DNA from: DATKEG01 sp035544515
GTDB lineage: Bacteria > Acidobacteriota > Vicinamibacteria > Fen-336
NCBI GenBank assembly: GCA_035544515.1
Contig: DATKEG010000097.1
Coordinates: 1-14,139 of the forward strand
Direction: 5' to 3'
Length of the DNA stretch: 14,139 bases
Shown here piece after piece: positions 7,490-13,809 of this stretch. The notes beneath the pieces are model-generated. The model ran no database searches. It was not told the DNA's origin and was given only the letters and a program-made list of their open reading frames with translations. Position numbers and translations under genes: made by a program. Position 1 is the first letter of the stretch, and each line of letters starts with the position of its first letter.

Positions 7490-7505
7490 TGGCACGGCCC
7501 GTGCT
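7490..7505 (+). promoter_or_regulatory. Sigma54 (-24/-12) promoter of the CsbD-like gene
   Basis: The sequence TGGCACGGCCCGTGCT matches the sigma54 consensus TGGCACG-N4-TTGCT at every fixed position except one T. The invariant GG (7491-7492) and GC (7503-7504) are 12 bases apart. The predicted start is near 7516, about 50 bases before the ATG at 7567 of the CsbD-like gene. Transcription would then need RpoN and an enhancer-binding activator, which suggests a signal-induced stress gene rather than a constitutive one. No activator gene is in the window. Confidence 0.75.
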
Positions 7506-7566
7506 ACGTCTCAACCATGAACAGTGGACGCCGTTGTCCTTGGTGTCTTCATACGAAGGAGAGGCT

Positions 7567-7878
7567 ATGCGAGACCATGATCGTGATCGTGACTTCGGCC
7601 GGGAGCTCGGTGAGGAGGCCAAGGGGCTCGGCGAGCAGGTGAAGGGCAAGGTCAAGGAGGAGACGGGCGACCTGACCGGCGACCGTTCCATGGAGATCGA
7701 GGGCAAGGTCGAGAAGAACCTCGGCAAGGCTCGGCGTAAGATGGCCAACCCGACCGATTCCCTCTCGCAGGACTGGGACGAGGACGTCAGCGGCCAGGAG
7801 AGCGACCGGGAAGGCCGCATCAGCGACCGCGACCGGAGCAGCGGCCGATCCGGCGGCAAGGATCGCAGCGGCTACTGA
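7567..7878 (+). CDS. CsbD-like stress response protein
   Basis: A 103-residue, highly charged, soluble protein with no membrane segment. Residues 15-58 carry the CsbD pattern: EQVKGKVKEETGDLTGD at 23-39, then EIEGKVEKNLGKARRK at 43-58, with the repeated K-GK-K spacing of the family. The tail (60-103) is rich in Asp, Ser, Arg and Gly and probably disordered. CsbD-family proteins are small, abundant general-stress proteins of unknown molecular function. The ATG at 7567 is chosen because AAGGAG at 7556-7561 lies five bases upstream and the CsbD domain begins soon after; the frame is open further upstream but that part resembles no protein. It is monocistronic: sigma54-type promoter before it, strong terminator after it. 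Confidence 0.9.
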   Translation: MRDHDRDRDFGRELGEEAKGLGEQVKGKVKEETGDLTGDRSMEIEGKVEKNLGKARRKMANPTDSLSQDWDEDVSGQESDREGRISDRDRSSGRSGGKDRSGY

Positions 7879-7896
7879 CATCGTGCCCGTTCGCGG

Positions 7897-7932
7897 CGGC
7901 CGGGCCGCTTCCGCGGCCCGGCCGTCTTTCTT
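7897..7932 (+). terminator. Rho-independent terminator after the CsbD-like gene
   Basis: CGGCCGGGCCGC (7897-7908), loop TTCC, then GCGGCCCGGCCG (7913-7924) form a perfect 12-bp GC stem with a tetraloop, followed by TCTTTCTT. It begins 18 bases after the CsbD-like stop codon and separates that gene from the outer-membrane protein gene. Confidence 0.88.
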
Positions 7933-7981
7933 CGCCTGAACCCAGTCCAGTGGCGCCGGTCACACTGTCGCGGCGGGGGCT

Positions 7982-8010
7982 TTGACACCCTTGTGGGGGC
8001 GGCCCTAAGT
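7982..8010 (+). promoter_or_regulatory. Sigma70-like promoter of the outer-membrane barrel gene
   Basis: A perfect -35 box TTGACA lies at 7982-7987. About 16-17 bases later comes CCTAAGT (8004-8010), a weak -10-like element. The predicted start near 8017 would leave a leader of about 27 bases containing the GGGAAGGAG ribosome site (8027-8035). The -35 is convincing; the -10 is poor and may follow a lineage-specific consensus. Confidence 0.5.
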
Positions 8011-8043
8011 TGGGAAAACGGACATCGGGAAGGAGCATCGGCA

Positions 8044-8562
8044 ATGCCGCGACCGCTTTCGACGCTGACGTTCACCCTCGTGCTGTGCGCCGCACCGCTC
8101 GCGCAGGCGCAGGAACAGGCTTCGCTGGGCCTGGGCGTGGGTCTGGTCAAGCCCAGCGACGTGGACTCCACGTTCTGGGTCACCGCCAACTACCGCTTCC
8201 GCCTCGGCGACCGCCTGTGGCTGGAACCCGAGGCCGGTTACTGGAAGAAGGGCGACGACGTGCCGGGCCTCGACGTCTCGATCGAAGACCTCAACTTCGG
8301 CCTGAACGCCATCCTGGCCATGCCCGGCGGCGGCATCGAACCCTGGGTCGGCGCCGGAGTGGGCCTCCACCTGGTCAAGGGGGTCCTCGGCGTCGGTGGC
8401 TTCGACAGCGGCGAGACGGAGACCAAGCTCGGCATCCACCTGCTCGGCGGCCTCGACTTCGGCCTGGCCGACTCGTTCGACCTGTTCGCCGCCCTGCGCT
8501 ACGACATCGTCTCCGACCTGGGCCAGTTCAAGGCGTACGGTGGGCTGCGTTACAAGTTCTGA
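8044..8562 (+). CDS. Small outer-membrane beta-barrel protein
   Basis: A 172-residue precursor. Residues 1-22 are a signal peptide with an AQA cleavage motif at 20-22. The mature ~150 residues alternate hydrophobic and polar residues in about eight predicted beta strands, for example SLGLGVGLV at 27-35, FWVTANYRFRLG at 44-55, GAGVGLHLV and YGGLRYKF, and end in Phe, the usual BAM recognition signal. This fits an OmpA/OmpW-like eight-strand barrel; the substrate or role is unknown. The ATG at 8044 is preferred because GGGAAGGAG lies 8 bases upstream and the signal peptide begins there. Directly after the TGA, the same frame runs 14 more codons and ends with another strand-like FVLAFGVRF before a TAG (see finding). 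The gene converges with the dehydratase gene. Confidence 0.85.
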   Translation: MPRPLSTLTFTLVLCAAPLAQAQEQASLGLGVGLVKPSDVDSTFWVTANYRFRLGDRLWLEPEAGYWKKGDDVPGLDVSIEDLNFGLNAILAMPGGGIEPWVGAGVGLHLVKGVLGVGGFDSGETETKLGIHLLGGLDFGLADSFDLFAALRYDIVSDLGQFKAYGGLRYKF

Positions 8563-8610
8563 AACGGTGGCAGCGAGTTCGTGCTCGCGTTCGGCGTGAG
8601 GTTCTAGAAG

Positions 8611-8631
8611 GCCTCGCTGTCGCGTCGAGGC
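8611..8631 (-). terminator. Possible weak terminator hairpin after the dehydratase gene
   Basis: GCCTCG (8611-8616) and CGAGGC (8626-8631) form a perfect 6-bp stem with a 9-base loop, just after the dehydratase TAA in its direction of transcription. There is only CTTCT and no T run, so it is at best a weak terminator. It lies in the 70-base convergent gap with the barrel gene, where a second 5-bp stem (8573-8588) is also seen. Confidence 0.35.
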
Positions 8632-8632
8632 G

Positions 8633-9931
8633 TTACGGCGAGGGGCGCCAGACCCGGCCCGTGGGGAACTCGTGGTCGTCGAGCGATTGCGGCTTGATGG
8701 CGATGCTGTATCCGGGGGCCTCGGGCGCGAGGTAGCGGCCCCTCCGCGTGCGCACCGGATCCACGAAGTGCTCGTGGAGATGGTCCACGTACTCCAGCAT
8801 GCGGTCCTGCAGGGTGCCGCTCACCGCCACGTAGTCGAAGATGGCGATGTGCTGCGCGTACTCGCAGAGCCCCACCCCGCCCGCATGCGGGCAGACGGGG
8901 AGGCCGAAGCGCGCGGCCAGCAGCAGCACCGTGACCACTTCGTTGACGCCGCCCGTGCGGCAGGTGTCGACCTGGCAGAAGCGGATCGCGCCCGCCTGCA
9001 TGAGCTGCTTGAACATCACGCGGTTCTGGCAGACCTCGCCCGTGGCCACCCCGATGGGGGCCACGGCCCGGGCGATGGCCGCGTGGCCGAGCACGTCGTC
9101 CGCGCAGGTCGGCTCCTCGATCCACCACGGGTCGAACCTCGCAAGCGCCTTGATGTGCGAGATGGCCTCGCCCACGTCCCAGCACTGGTTGGCGTCCATC
9201 ATGAGCTTGCGCGCGGGCCCGATCAGCTCGCGCATGAGGGCGGCGCGACGCAGGTTGCCGTCGAGGTCCCGCCCGACCTTGATCTTGAAGTGGTCCCAGC
9301 CCTCGGCCATGGCTTCGCGCGCCAGGCGCGCGACCTTCTCGTCCGAGTAGCCCAGCCAGCCGGTCGAGGTCGTGTAGGCCGGAAAGCCCTCGCGGCGCAT
9401 CTCCGCCTCGCGCGCGGCCCGGCCGGGCGCCTGCCGGCGCAGGATCTCCACCGCCTGCTCGGGCGTGAGCACGTCGCTGAGGTAGCTGAAGTCGATGGTG
9501 GCGACCAGCTCTTCCGGGGACATGTCCACGAGCAGCTTCCAGAGCGGCTTTCCCTGCTGCTTGGCCCAGAGGTCCCAGACCGCGTTGACCACCGCGCCCG
9601 TGGACATGTGGAGGATGCCCTTCTCCGGGCCCAGCCAGCGGAGCTGCGGGTCCTGGGTGAGGCTGCGCCAGAATGCGCGGAAACCGGTCGTGATGTCCTC
9701 GAGCGTCTTGCCCCGGACATGATGCGCGAGCGCCCGGATGGCGGCCACGCACAGCTCGTTGCCCCGGCCGTTGGTGAAGGTGAGGCCGTGGCCTTCGAGG
9801 CCGCCGTCGGTCTCCAGGACGACGTAGGCCGCGGAATAGTCGCCGACGTTCATGGCGTCGGACCCGTCCCGCTCGTGCGAGGTCGGAAACCGGATGTCCC
9901 GCGCGACGACGTCGGTGATCTTCAGGGGCAT
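8633..9931 (-). CDS. fucD: L-fuconate dehydratase-type enzyme (enolase superfamily)
   Basis: A 432-residue member of the mandelate racemase/enolase superfamily, in the L-fuconate dehydratase (FucD/ENOSF1) branch. That enzyme dehydrates L-fuconate to 2-keto-3-deoxy-L-fuconate in a non-phosphorylated fucose pathway. FucD-specific features: RFPTS...DGSDAMN at 14-28, DYSAAYVVLETD at 31-42, HGLTFTNGRGNE at 48-59. Catalytic elements: KIK at 216-218 (general base Lys218), metal ligands Asp246, Glu272 and Glu299, and His349 with Asp322 as the His-Asp dyad. The ATG at 9931 starts 12 bases after the permease stop with no clear Shine-Dalgarno. No other fucose gene is nearby, so the true substrate may be another acid sugar. 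It is probably the last gene of the hutI/ABC operon. Confidence 0.9.
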   Translation of the reverse strand: MPLKITDVVARDIRFPTSHERDGSDAMNVGDYSAAYVVLETDGGLEGHGLTFTNGRGNELCVAAIRALAHHVRGKTLEDITTGFRAFWRSLTQDPQLRWLGPEKGILHMSTGAVVNAVWDLWAKQQGKPLWKLLVDMSPEELVATIDFSYLSDVLTPEQAVEILRRQAPGRAAREAEMRREGFPAYTTSTGWLGYSDEKVARLAREAMAEGWDHFKIKVGRDLDGNLRRAALMRELIGPARKLMMDANQCWDVGEAISHIKALARFDPWWIEEPTCADDVLGHAAIARAVAPIGVATGEVCQNRVMFKQLMQAGAIRFCQVDTCRTGGVNEVVTVLLLAARFGLPVCPHAGGVGLCEYAQHIAIFDYVAVSGTLQDRMLEYVDHLHEHFVDPVRTRRGRYLAPEAPGYSIAIKPQSLDDHEFPTGRVWRPSP

Positions 9932-9943
9932 GGGAGCCGCATT

Positions 9944-10711
9944 CTAGAGGATCGTCCGGCGCGCGAAGGACCGCGCGCCCAGCGTGCCGAACACCGCGCC
10001 GAAGAAGGCCAGCCCGCCCAGCAACAGCCCGAGGGGCATGTGCGGTATGTCGGGCGTGACCGCCATGCGCATGGCCTCGCTCATGAACACCAGGGGGTTG
10101 ACCAGGAAGACGTAGCGGACGGGGCCGAGCACCTCGAGCGAGGCCCAGGGGTAATACGCGCAGCCGAAGAGCATCATGGGCCCGAGGATCACGGCGAAGA
10201 GCAGGCCGCTGAAGCGCGGCTGGATGTTGCTGCCGATGGTGAGCCCGAAGGCCGCGGAGAGCAGGCCGCTCAAGACGACCATGGGCAGCAGCACGCTCCA
10301 GCGGGGGCTAACCTCGAGGCCCCCCACCCGGTGCATGAGGGCGATCATGGCGGGCAGGGCGAGCAGGCCGGCCAGGCTGGCGTGGATGGCCCCGGCCACG
10401 ACCTTCTCCGCCACCACCCCGGGCAGCGAGATGGGCGCGAGCAGGCGCTCGTCCACCTCGCGGCTGCCCGACAGGTCGGCGGCCAGCGGCATGAGCACGC
10501 CCTGCACGCCCGCCATCAGCATGGTGATGGACATCAGGCCCGGCACCATCACCGCGCGGAACTCGTCCGCCACCAGGTTCAGGCGCGGCAGGATGTTCCC
10601 GAAGACCAGCACCACGAGCACGGGCTGGGTGAGCGTGGCCATGAGCAGGAGCGGGGAGTTGCGGAAGGAGACCAGCAGGTCACGCCGCAGGATGGCCAGG
10701 AAGGTGGTCAA
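9944..10711 (-). CDS. ABC-2 type exporter permease
   Basis: A 255-residue membrane protein with six predicted transmembrane segments at about 21-41, 54-78, 104-126, 138-160, 168-189 and 226-246, the layout of ABC-2 family permeases. The beginning (LAILRRDLLVSFRNSPLLL) is the typical amphipathic entry helix. SGSREVDERLLAPIS at 81-95 lies in the usual cytosolic loop, and FGCAYYPW with VNPLVFMSEAMR is the conserved end region. It should pair with the ATPase encoded just upstream to export a drug, lipid or polysaccharide; the cargo is unknown. The best start is TTG at 10711, overlapping the ATPase stop as TTGA. No ATG or GTG gives a better fit, and the frame upstream of it is a shadow of the ATPase gene. 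Confidence 0.88.
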   Translation of the reverse strand: MTTFLAILRRDLLVSFRNSPLLLMATLTQPVLVVLVFGNILPRLNLVADEFRAVMVPGLMSITMLMAGVQGVLMPLAADLSGSREVDERLLAPISLPGVVAEKVVAGAIHASLAGLLALPAMIALMHRVGGLEVSPRWSVLLPMVVLSGLLSAAFGLTIGSNIQPRFSGLLFAVILGPMMLFGCAYYPWASLEVLGPVRYVFLVNPLVFMSEAMRMAVTPDIPHMPLGLLLGGLAFFGAVFGTLGARSFARRTIL

Positions 10712-11685
10712 TCCCGCAGCTCCTTGCCCGTGAGATGGATGTAGACGTCCTCCAGGCTGGGCGCGTTCAGGCTCACGTGGCGCACGTCGCCGCCCGCGTC
10801 GCGGACGGCGTGCAGGACGCGGTCGAGCAGTCCGTCGGCCGGATCCACGAACAGGCGCAGACGCTCCTCTCCGTCGGCGTCGCCGTTGTCGGCCACCCTC
10901 TCCACGCGCGAGACGCCCGGCAGCGCCGTGAGCCGCGGCTCGACCGGCTCGGGCGCGCGCAGCAGGAGGTCGAGGATCTGCCCTCCGGGCAGCCCGTCCT
11001 TGAGCGCCGCCGGCGTGTCCAGGGTCAGGATCTTGCCGTGGTCGATGATGGCCACGCGCTGGCAGAGCCGGTCCGCCTCCTCCATGTAGTGCGTGGTCAT
11101 GATGACGGTCAACCCCTGGCGGTGCAGCCCCTGCAGCGTATCCCAGAGCAGCCGGCGGGCCTGGGGGTCGAGGCCGATGGTCGGCTCGTCCAGCAGCAGC
11201 ACCTTGGGGTCGTGCATGAGCGCGCGCGCGATCAGCAGCCGCTGCTGGAGGCCGCCCGAGAGCGTGAGGGGCTTGGCCGCCGCGCGGTCCGTGAGCTGCA
11301 TCTGCGCGAGCAGCCGGTCGGCGCGCGCCTCGCGCTCGGCCCGCGGCAGGCCGAAATAGGCGCCGTGAAAGGTCAGCACCTCGCGCACCGTGAGGTCCCG
11401 GTCGAGGTTGCGGGTCTGGGGGACGACGGCGATGCGCCGCTTGGCCTCCGCCGGATGCCGGACCACGTCGAGGCCGTCCACCACGATCCGGCCCCCGGTG
11501 GGACGCACGAGCGTCGTGATGCAGCCGAGGGTGGTGCTCTTGCCGGCGCCGTTGGGACCGAGCAGGCCGAAGAACTCGCCCGACTCGACCACGAACGAGA
11601 TGCCGCGCACGGCCTCCACCGGCGGCGTCTTCCGGCGGCCGGGGTAGACCTTGACCAGATCCTCGACGGTGAGGACGGCGCTCAT
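10708..11685 (-). CDS. ABC exporter ATP-binding protein (DrrA/NodI-like)
   Basis: A 325-residue ATPase subunit. Walker A GPNGAGKST at 43-51, Q-loop VVPQTRNLD at 87-95, signature LSGGLQQRL at 142-150, Walker B VLLLDEPTIGLD at 162-173, and the switch His in TTHYMEEAD at about 196-204. The C-terminal ~100 residues form the extension usual for daunorubicin-resistance-type (DrrA) exporters. The ATG at 11685 overlaps the hutI stop as ATGA, and its own stop overlaps the permease TTG start, so all three are probably translated in a coupled way. The ATPase family (DrrA-like with an ABC-2 permease) indicates export rather than uptake. Cargo is not predictable, and a link to the histidine-pathway enzyme upstream is not established. 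Confidence 0.95.
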   Translation of the reverse strand: MSAVLTVEDLVKVYPGRRKTPPVEAVRGISFVVESGEFFGLLGPNGAGKSTTLGCITTLVRPTGGRIVVDGLDVVRHPAEAKRRIAVVPQTRNLDRDLTVREVLTFHGAYFGLPRAEREARADRLLAQMQLTDRAAAKPLTLSGGLQQRLLIARALMHDPKVLLLDEPTIGLDPQARRLLWDTLQGLHRQGLTVIMTTHYMEEADRLCQRVAIIDHGKILTLDTPAALKDGLPGGQILDLLLRAPEPVEPRLTALPGVSRVERVADNGDADGEERLRLFVDPADGLLDRVLHAVRDAGGDVRHVSLNAPSLEDVYIHLTGKELRD

Positions 11686-12950
11686 GCGGCCACGCGCCGG
11701 CCATCGCGAACCACGACGCGGCCGTCCTTGACCACGTGCCGCACGGCCGGCAGGCCGACGCGCAGGAGGTCCAGCAGGCGCGACGAGCGCAACACGACGA
11801 GGTCCGCGCGCTTGCCGGCCTCCAGGCTGCCCACCTCGCCCTGCAGGTCGAGCGACACGGCGGCGTTGAGCGTGGCCGCGGCCAGCGCCTCCTCCAGGGA
11901 CAGTCCCATCCCGAAGCAGCCGGCGGCCATGGCGAACGGCATCGACGCCGAGAGCCCGGCGCCGGGATTCACGTCGCTGCCCAGGGCGACGACGGCTCCC
12001 TTCGCGACCAGGGCGCGGGCGGGCGCGTAGCGGCCCAGGCGGAGGTAGAAGGCGGCGGAGGGAAGCAGCACGGCCACGCTGCCGCTGCGCGCCAGGGCGC
12101 CCTGTCCGTCGGGGGAGACGTAGAGCAGGTGGTCGGCCGAGCGCGCGCCCATCTCGGCGGCCAGCGAGGCGCCGCCCGTGTCGGCCAGCTCGTCGGCGTG
12201 CACGCGCAGCTTCATCCCCTGGGCGCGCGCCGCGGACAGCACGCGCCGGCTCTCCTCCACCGAGAACACCCCCCGCTCGCAGAAGACGTCACAGAAGGCG
12301 GCCAGGCGCCGGCCGGCCACGACGGGGATCATCTCATCGGTGATCAGCCGCAGGTAGCGCTCGCGGTCGCCCCGGTGCTCGAGGGGCACCTCGTGCGCGC
12401 CCAGGAACGTCGGCACCACCGTGATCGGATGCCGCCGTCCCGCCTCGCGGATCGCCTCCAGCGAGCGGACCTCGGCCGCCGTCTCCAGCCCGTAGCCGCT
12501 CTTCACCTCGGCCGTGGTCGTGCCCAGGAGCAGCATCTCGTCGAGACGGCCCGCGACGGCGCGGGCCAGCTCCTCCGGGGAGGCGGCGCGGGTGGCCGCG
12601 ACGCTGCGCACGATGCCTCCACCCGCCGCCGCGATCTCGCCATACGTCGCTCCGGCCAGCCGCAGGCGCACCTCCGCGTCGCGGTCGCCCGCGAACGCGA
12701 GGTGCGTGTGCGCGTCCACGAAGCCGGGCAGGACCGCGGCGCCCTCGGCGTCCAGCTCGGCCGCGTCCTTCTCGGGCACCACGGCGGCGCTCAGGTCCCG
12801 CTCCGGGCCGATCCAGGCGATCCGCCCCGACCGCGCCACCAGCGCGGCCCCCTCGCGCGCGGCGAGGTCGCGCAAGGTCTCTCCCCGGCGGGGGGCGGGG
12901 CCGGCGAGCGTGACGAGCAGGCCGGCGCGGCGGACGACCAGGGTGCTCAA
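11682..12950 (-). CDS. hutI: Imidazolonepropionase
   Basis: Amidohydrolase of histidine degradation, 422 residues: it opens 4-imidazolone-5-propanoate to N-formimino-L-glutamate. Diagnostic features: the metal-binding PGFVDAHTHLAFAGDR at 75-90 (His81, His83), RLAGATYGEIAAAGGGI at 97-113, TTAEVKSGYGLE at 145-156, PTFLGAHEVP at 180-189 (His186), HADEL at 251-255 (His251), and ALGSDVNPG at 322-330 with the metal-ligand Asp326. All metal-site residues expected for HutI are present. The start is TTG at 12950, overlapping the DUF167 stop as TTGA; the N-terminus MSTLVVRRAGLLVTLAG fits the family. hutH and hutU, which make its substrate, are not in the window, so it may be separated from the rest of the pathway or, less likely, work on a related substrate. 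Confidence 0.95.
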   Translation of the reverse strand: MSTLVVRRAGLLVTLAGPAPRRGETLRDLAAREGAALVARSGRIAWIGPERDLSAAVVPEKDAAELDAEGAAVLPGFVDAHTHLAFAGDRDAEVRLRLAGATYGEIAAAGGGIVRSVAATRAASPEELARAVAGRLDEMLLLGTTTAEVKSGYGLETAAEVRSLEAIREAGRRHPITVVPTFLGAHEVPLEHRGDRERYLRLITDEMIPVVAGRRLAAFCDVFCERGVFSVEESRRVLSAARAQGMKLRVHADELADTGGASLAAEMGARSADHLLYVSPDGQGALARSGSVAVLLPSAAFYLRLGRYAPARALVAKGAVVALGSDVNPGAGLSASMPFAMAAGCFGMGLSLEEALAAATLNAAVSLDLQGEVGSLEAGKRADLVVLRSSRLLDLLRVGLPAVRHVVKDGRVVVRDGRRVAA

Positions 12951-13207
12951 GCGCTCCCAAGCGCGCCGGAGAGCCGCGCCCGGACGTCGGCCAGCCGGAC
13001 TCCGCGCACGCGCACCAGCTTGTCGCGGCCGCTCGTGCCCCGCACGAGGGTGACCGCCGTGGGAGCCACGCCCAGCACGCGCCCGAGCAGGCGCACGAGG
13101 GCGGCGTTGGCCCGCCCTTCCACCGGAGGGGCGGCGAGCCTCACCACGAGCGCTCCCTCGCGCGCGCCGCCCAGGCCCGCGCGGGAGGCGCGCGGCTGCA
13201 CGCGCAC
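12947..13207 (-). CDS. yggU: DUF167 / YggU family protein
   Basis: A small soluble protein of the DUF167 (YggU) family, 86 residues from the GTG at 13207. Family hallmarks are VQPRASRAGLGG at 3-14, LAAPPVEGRANAALVRLLGRVLGV at about 24-47, and GTSGRDKLVRV at 57-67; its function is not known. The family normally begins about 13 residues earlier with a strand like DADGITLRVRVQP. That stretch is encoded here in frame immediately upstream (13246-13208) but contains no ATG, GTG or TTG. Either the protein lacks its first strand or a non-standard start is used (see finding). It lies just after the DivIVA gene, and its stop overlaps the hutI start, in the common divIVA-yggT-yggU neighbourhood. Confidence 0.88.
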   Translation of the reverse strand: MRVQPRASRAGLGGAREGALVVRLAAPPVEGRANAALVRLLGRVLGVAPTAVTLVRGTSGRDKLVRVRGVRLADVRARLSGALGSA

Positions 13208-13259
13208 GCGCAGGGTGATCCCGTCGGCGTCCTCCCGGATGTCCAGGGTGGTCGAAGCC

Positions 13260-13757
13260 CTACTGCGCTTCCTCGCGCCGCTTCAGGAAGCGCAGGTTGT
13301 CCTCCAGCTCCGCCTCCTCCTGGAGGTCGAGCAGGTGCGTCAGGCGCGTGACCACCGCGCGTATGTCCGTGCGCAGGGCGGTGCGCTGGCCGCGCAGCTC
13401 CAGGATCCCCCGCTCCACTTCGTGCGCGCGCGTCTGGGCCAGCTCCAGGAGGCGGTCCGCCTGCAGCTCCGCCTCCTTCACCACGCTCTCCGATTGCTTG
13501 CGCGCGACCTCGCGGATCTCCTCGGACAAGCGTTGGGCCGTGAGCAGCGTGTTCTTGAGGATGGCCTCGCGCTGCCGGTGCTCGTCGAGCAACCCTTGCA
13601 TGTTCTGCACCTGCTGGTCGAAGCTGTCGCGCTCGCGCTGCAGCGCGGCCACCTCCTCGGCCACGATGTTGAGGTAGGTGCGGACCTCCTCGCGGTCGTA
13701 ACCGCGCATGACCCGCGCGAACTCCTGGCGCTGGATGTCCATGGGAGAGATTTTCAT
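13260..13757 (-). CDS. divIVA: DivIVA-domain protein
   Basis: A 165-residue cytoplasmic coiled-coil protein. The N-terminus KISPMDIQRQEFARVMRGYD at 2-21 followed by REEVRTYLNIV is the DivIVA membrane-targeting and dimerisation motif; the region from about 30 to 115 and again 120-160 is rich in heptad-like Glu, Leu and Arg and should be coiled coil. DivIVA-type proteins bind curved membrane at poles or septa and recruit other proteins. In Gram-negative bacteria this short form is common beside yggT and yggU, and its exact job is not established. The ATG at 13757 is preceded by GAGGGATCGAAG. It lies 52 bases after yggT and 52 bases before the yggU GTG. Confidence 0.93.
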   Translation of the reverse strand: MKISPMDIQRQEFARVMRGYDREEVRTYLNIVAEEVAALQRERDSFDQQVQNMQGLLDEHRQREAILKNTLLTAQRLSEEIREVARKQSESVVKEAELQADRLLELAQTRAHEVERGILELRGQRTALRTDIRAVVTRLTHLLDLQEEAELEDNLRFLKRREEAQ

Positions 13758-13809
13758 CTTCGATCCCTCACTCCGTCGGCACGAAGGGTCGCACGAACTC
13801 CCCGGAGGC

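Noticed and set aside
7303..7566. Longer plus-strand start for the CsbD-like protein
   Set aside because: It would overlap liuB, has no ribosome site, and lies upstream of the predicted transcription start; the ATG at 7567 has a good AAGGAG.
9944..9955. TAGAAT before the dehydratase gene as a -10 promoter box
   Set aside because: TAG is the permease stop codon and there is no matching -35 at a proper distance, so the resemblance is probably chance.
10712..11704. Upstream extension of the permease frame to 586 residues, suggesting an ATPase-permease fusion
   Set aside because: The added part is a shadow of the ATPase gene in another frame; the permease begins at the TTG overlapping the ATPase stop.
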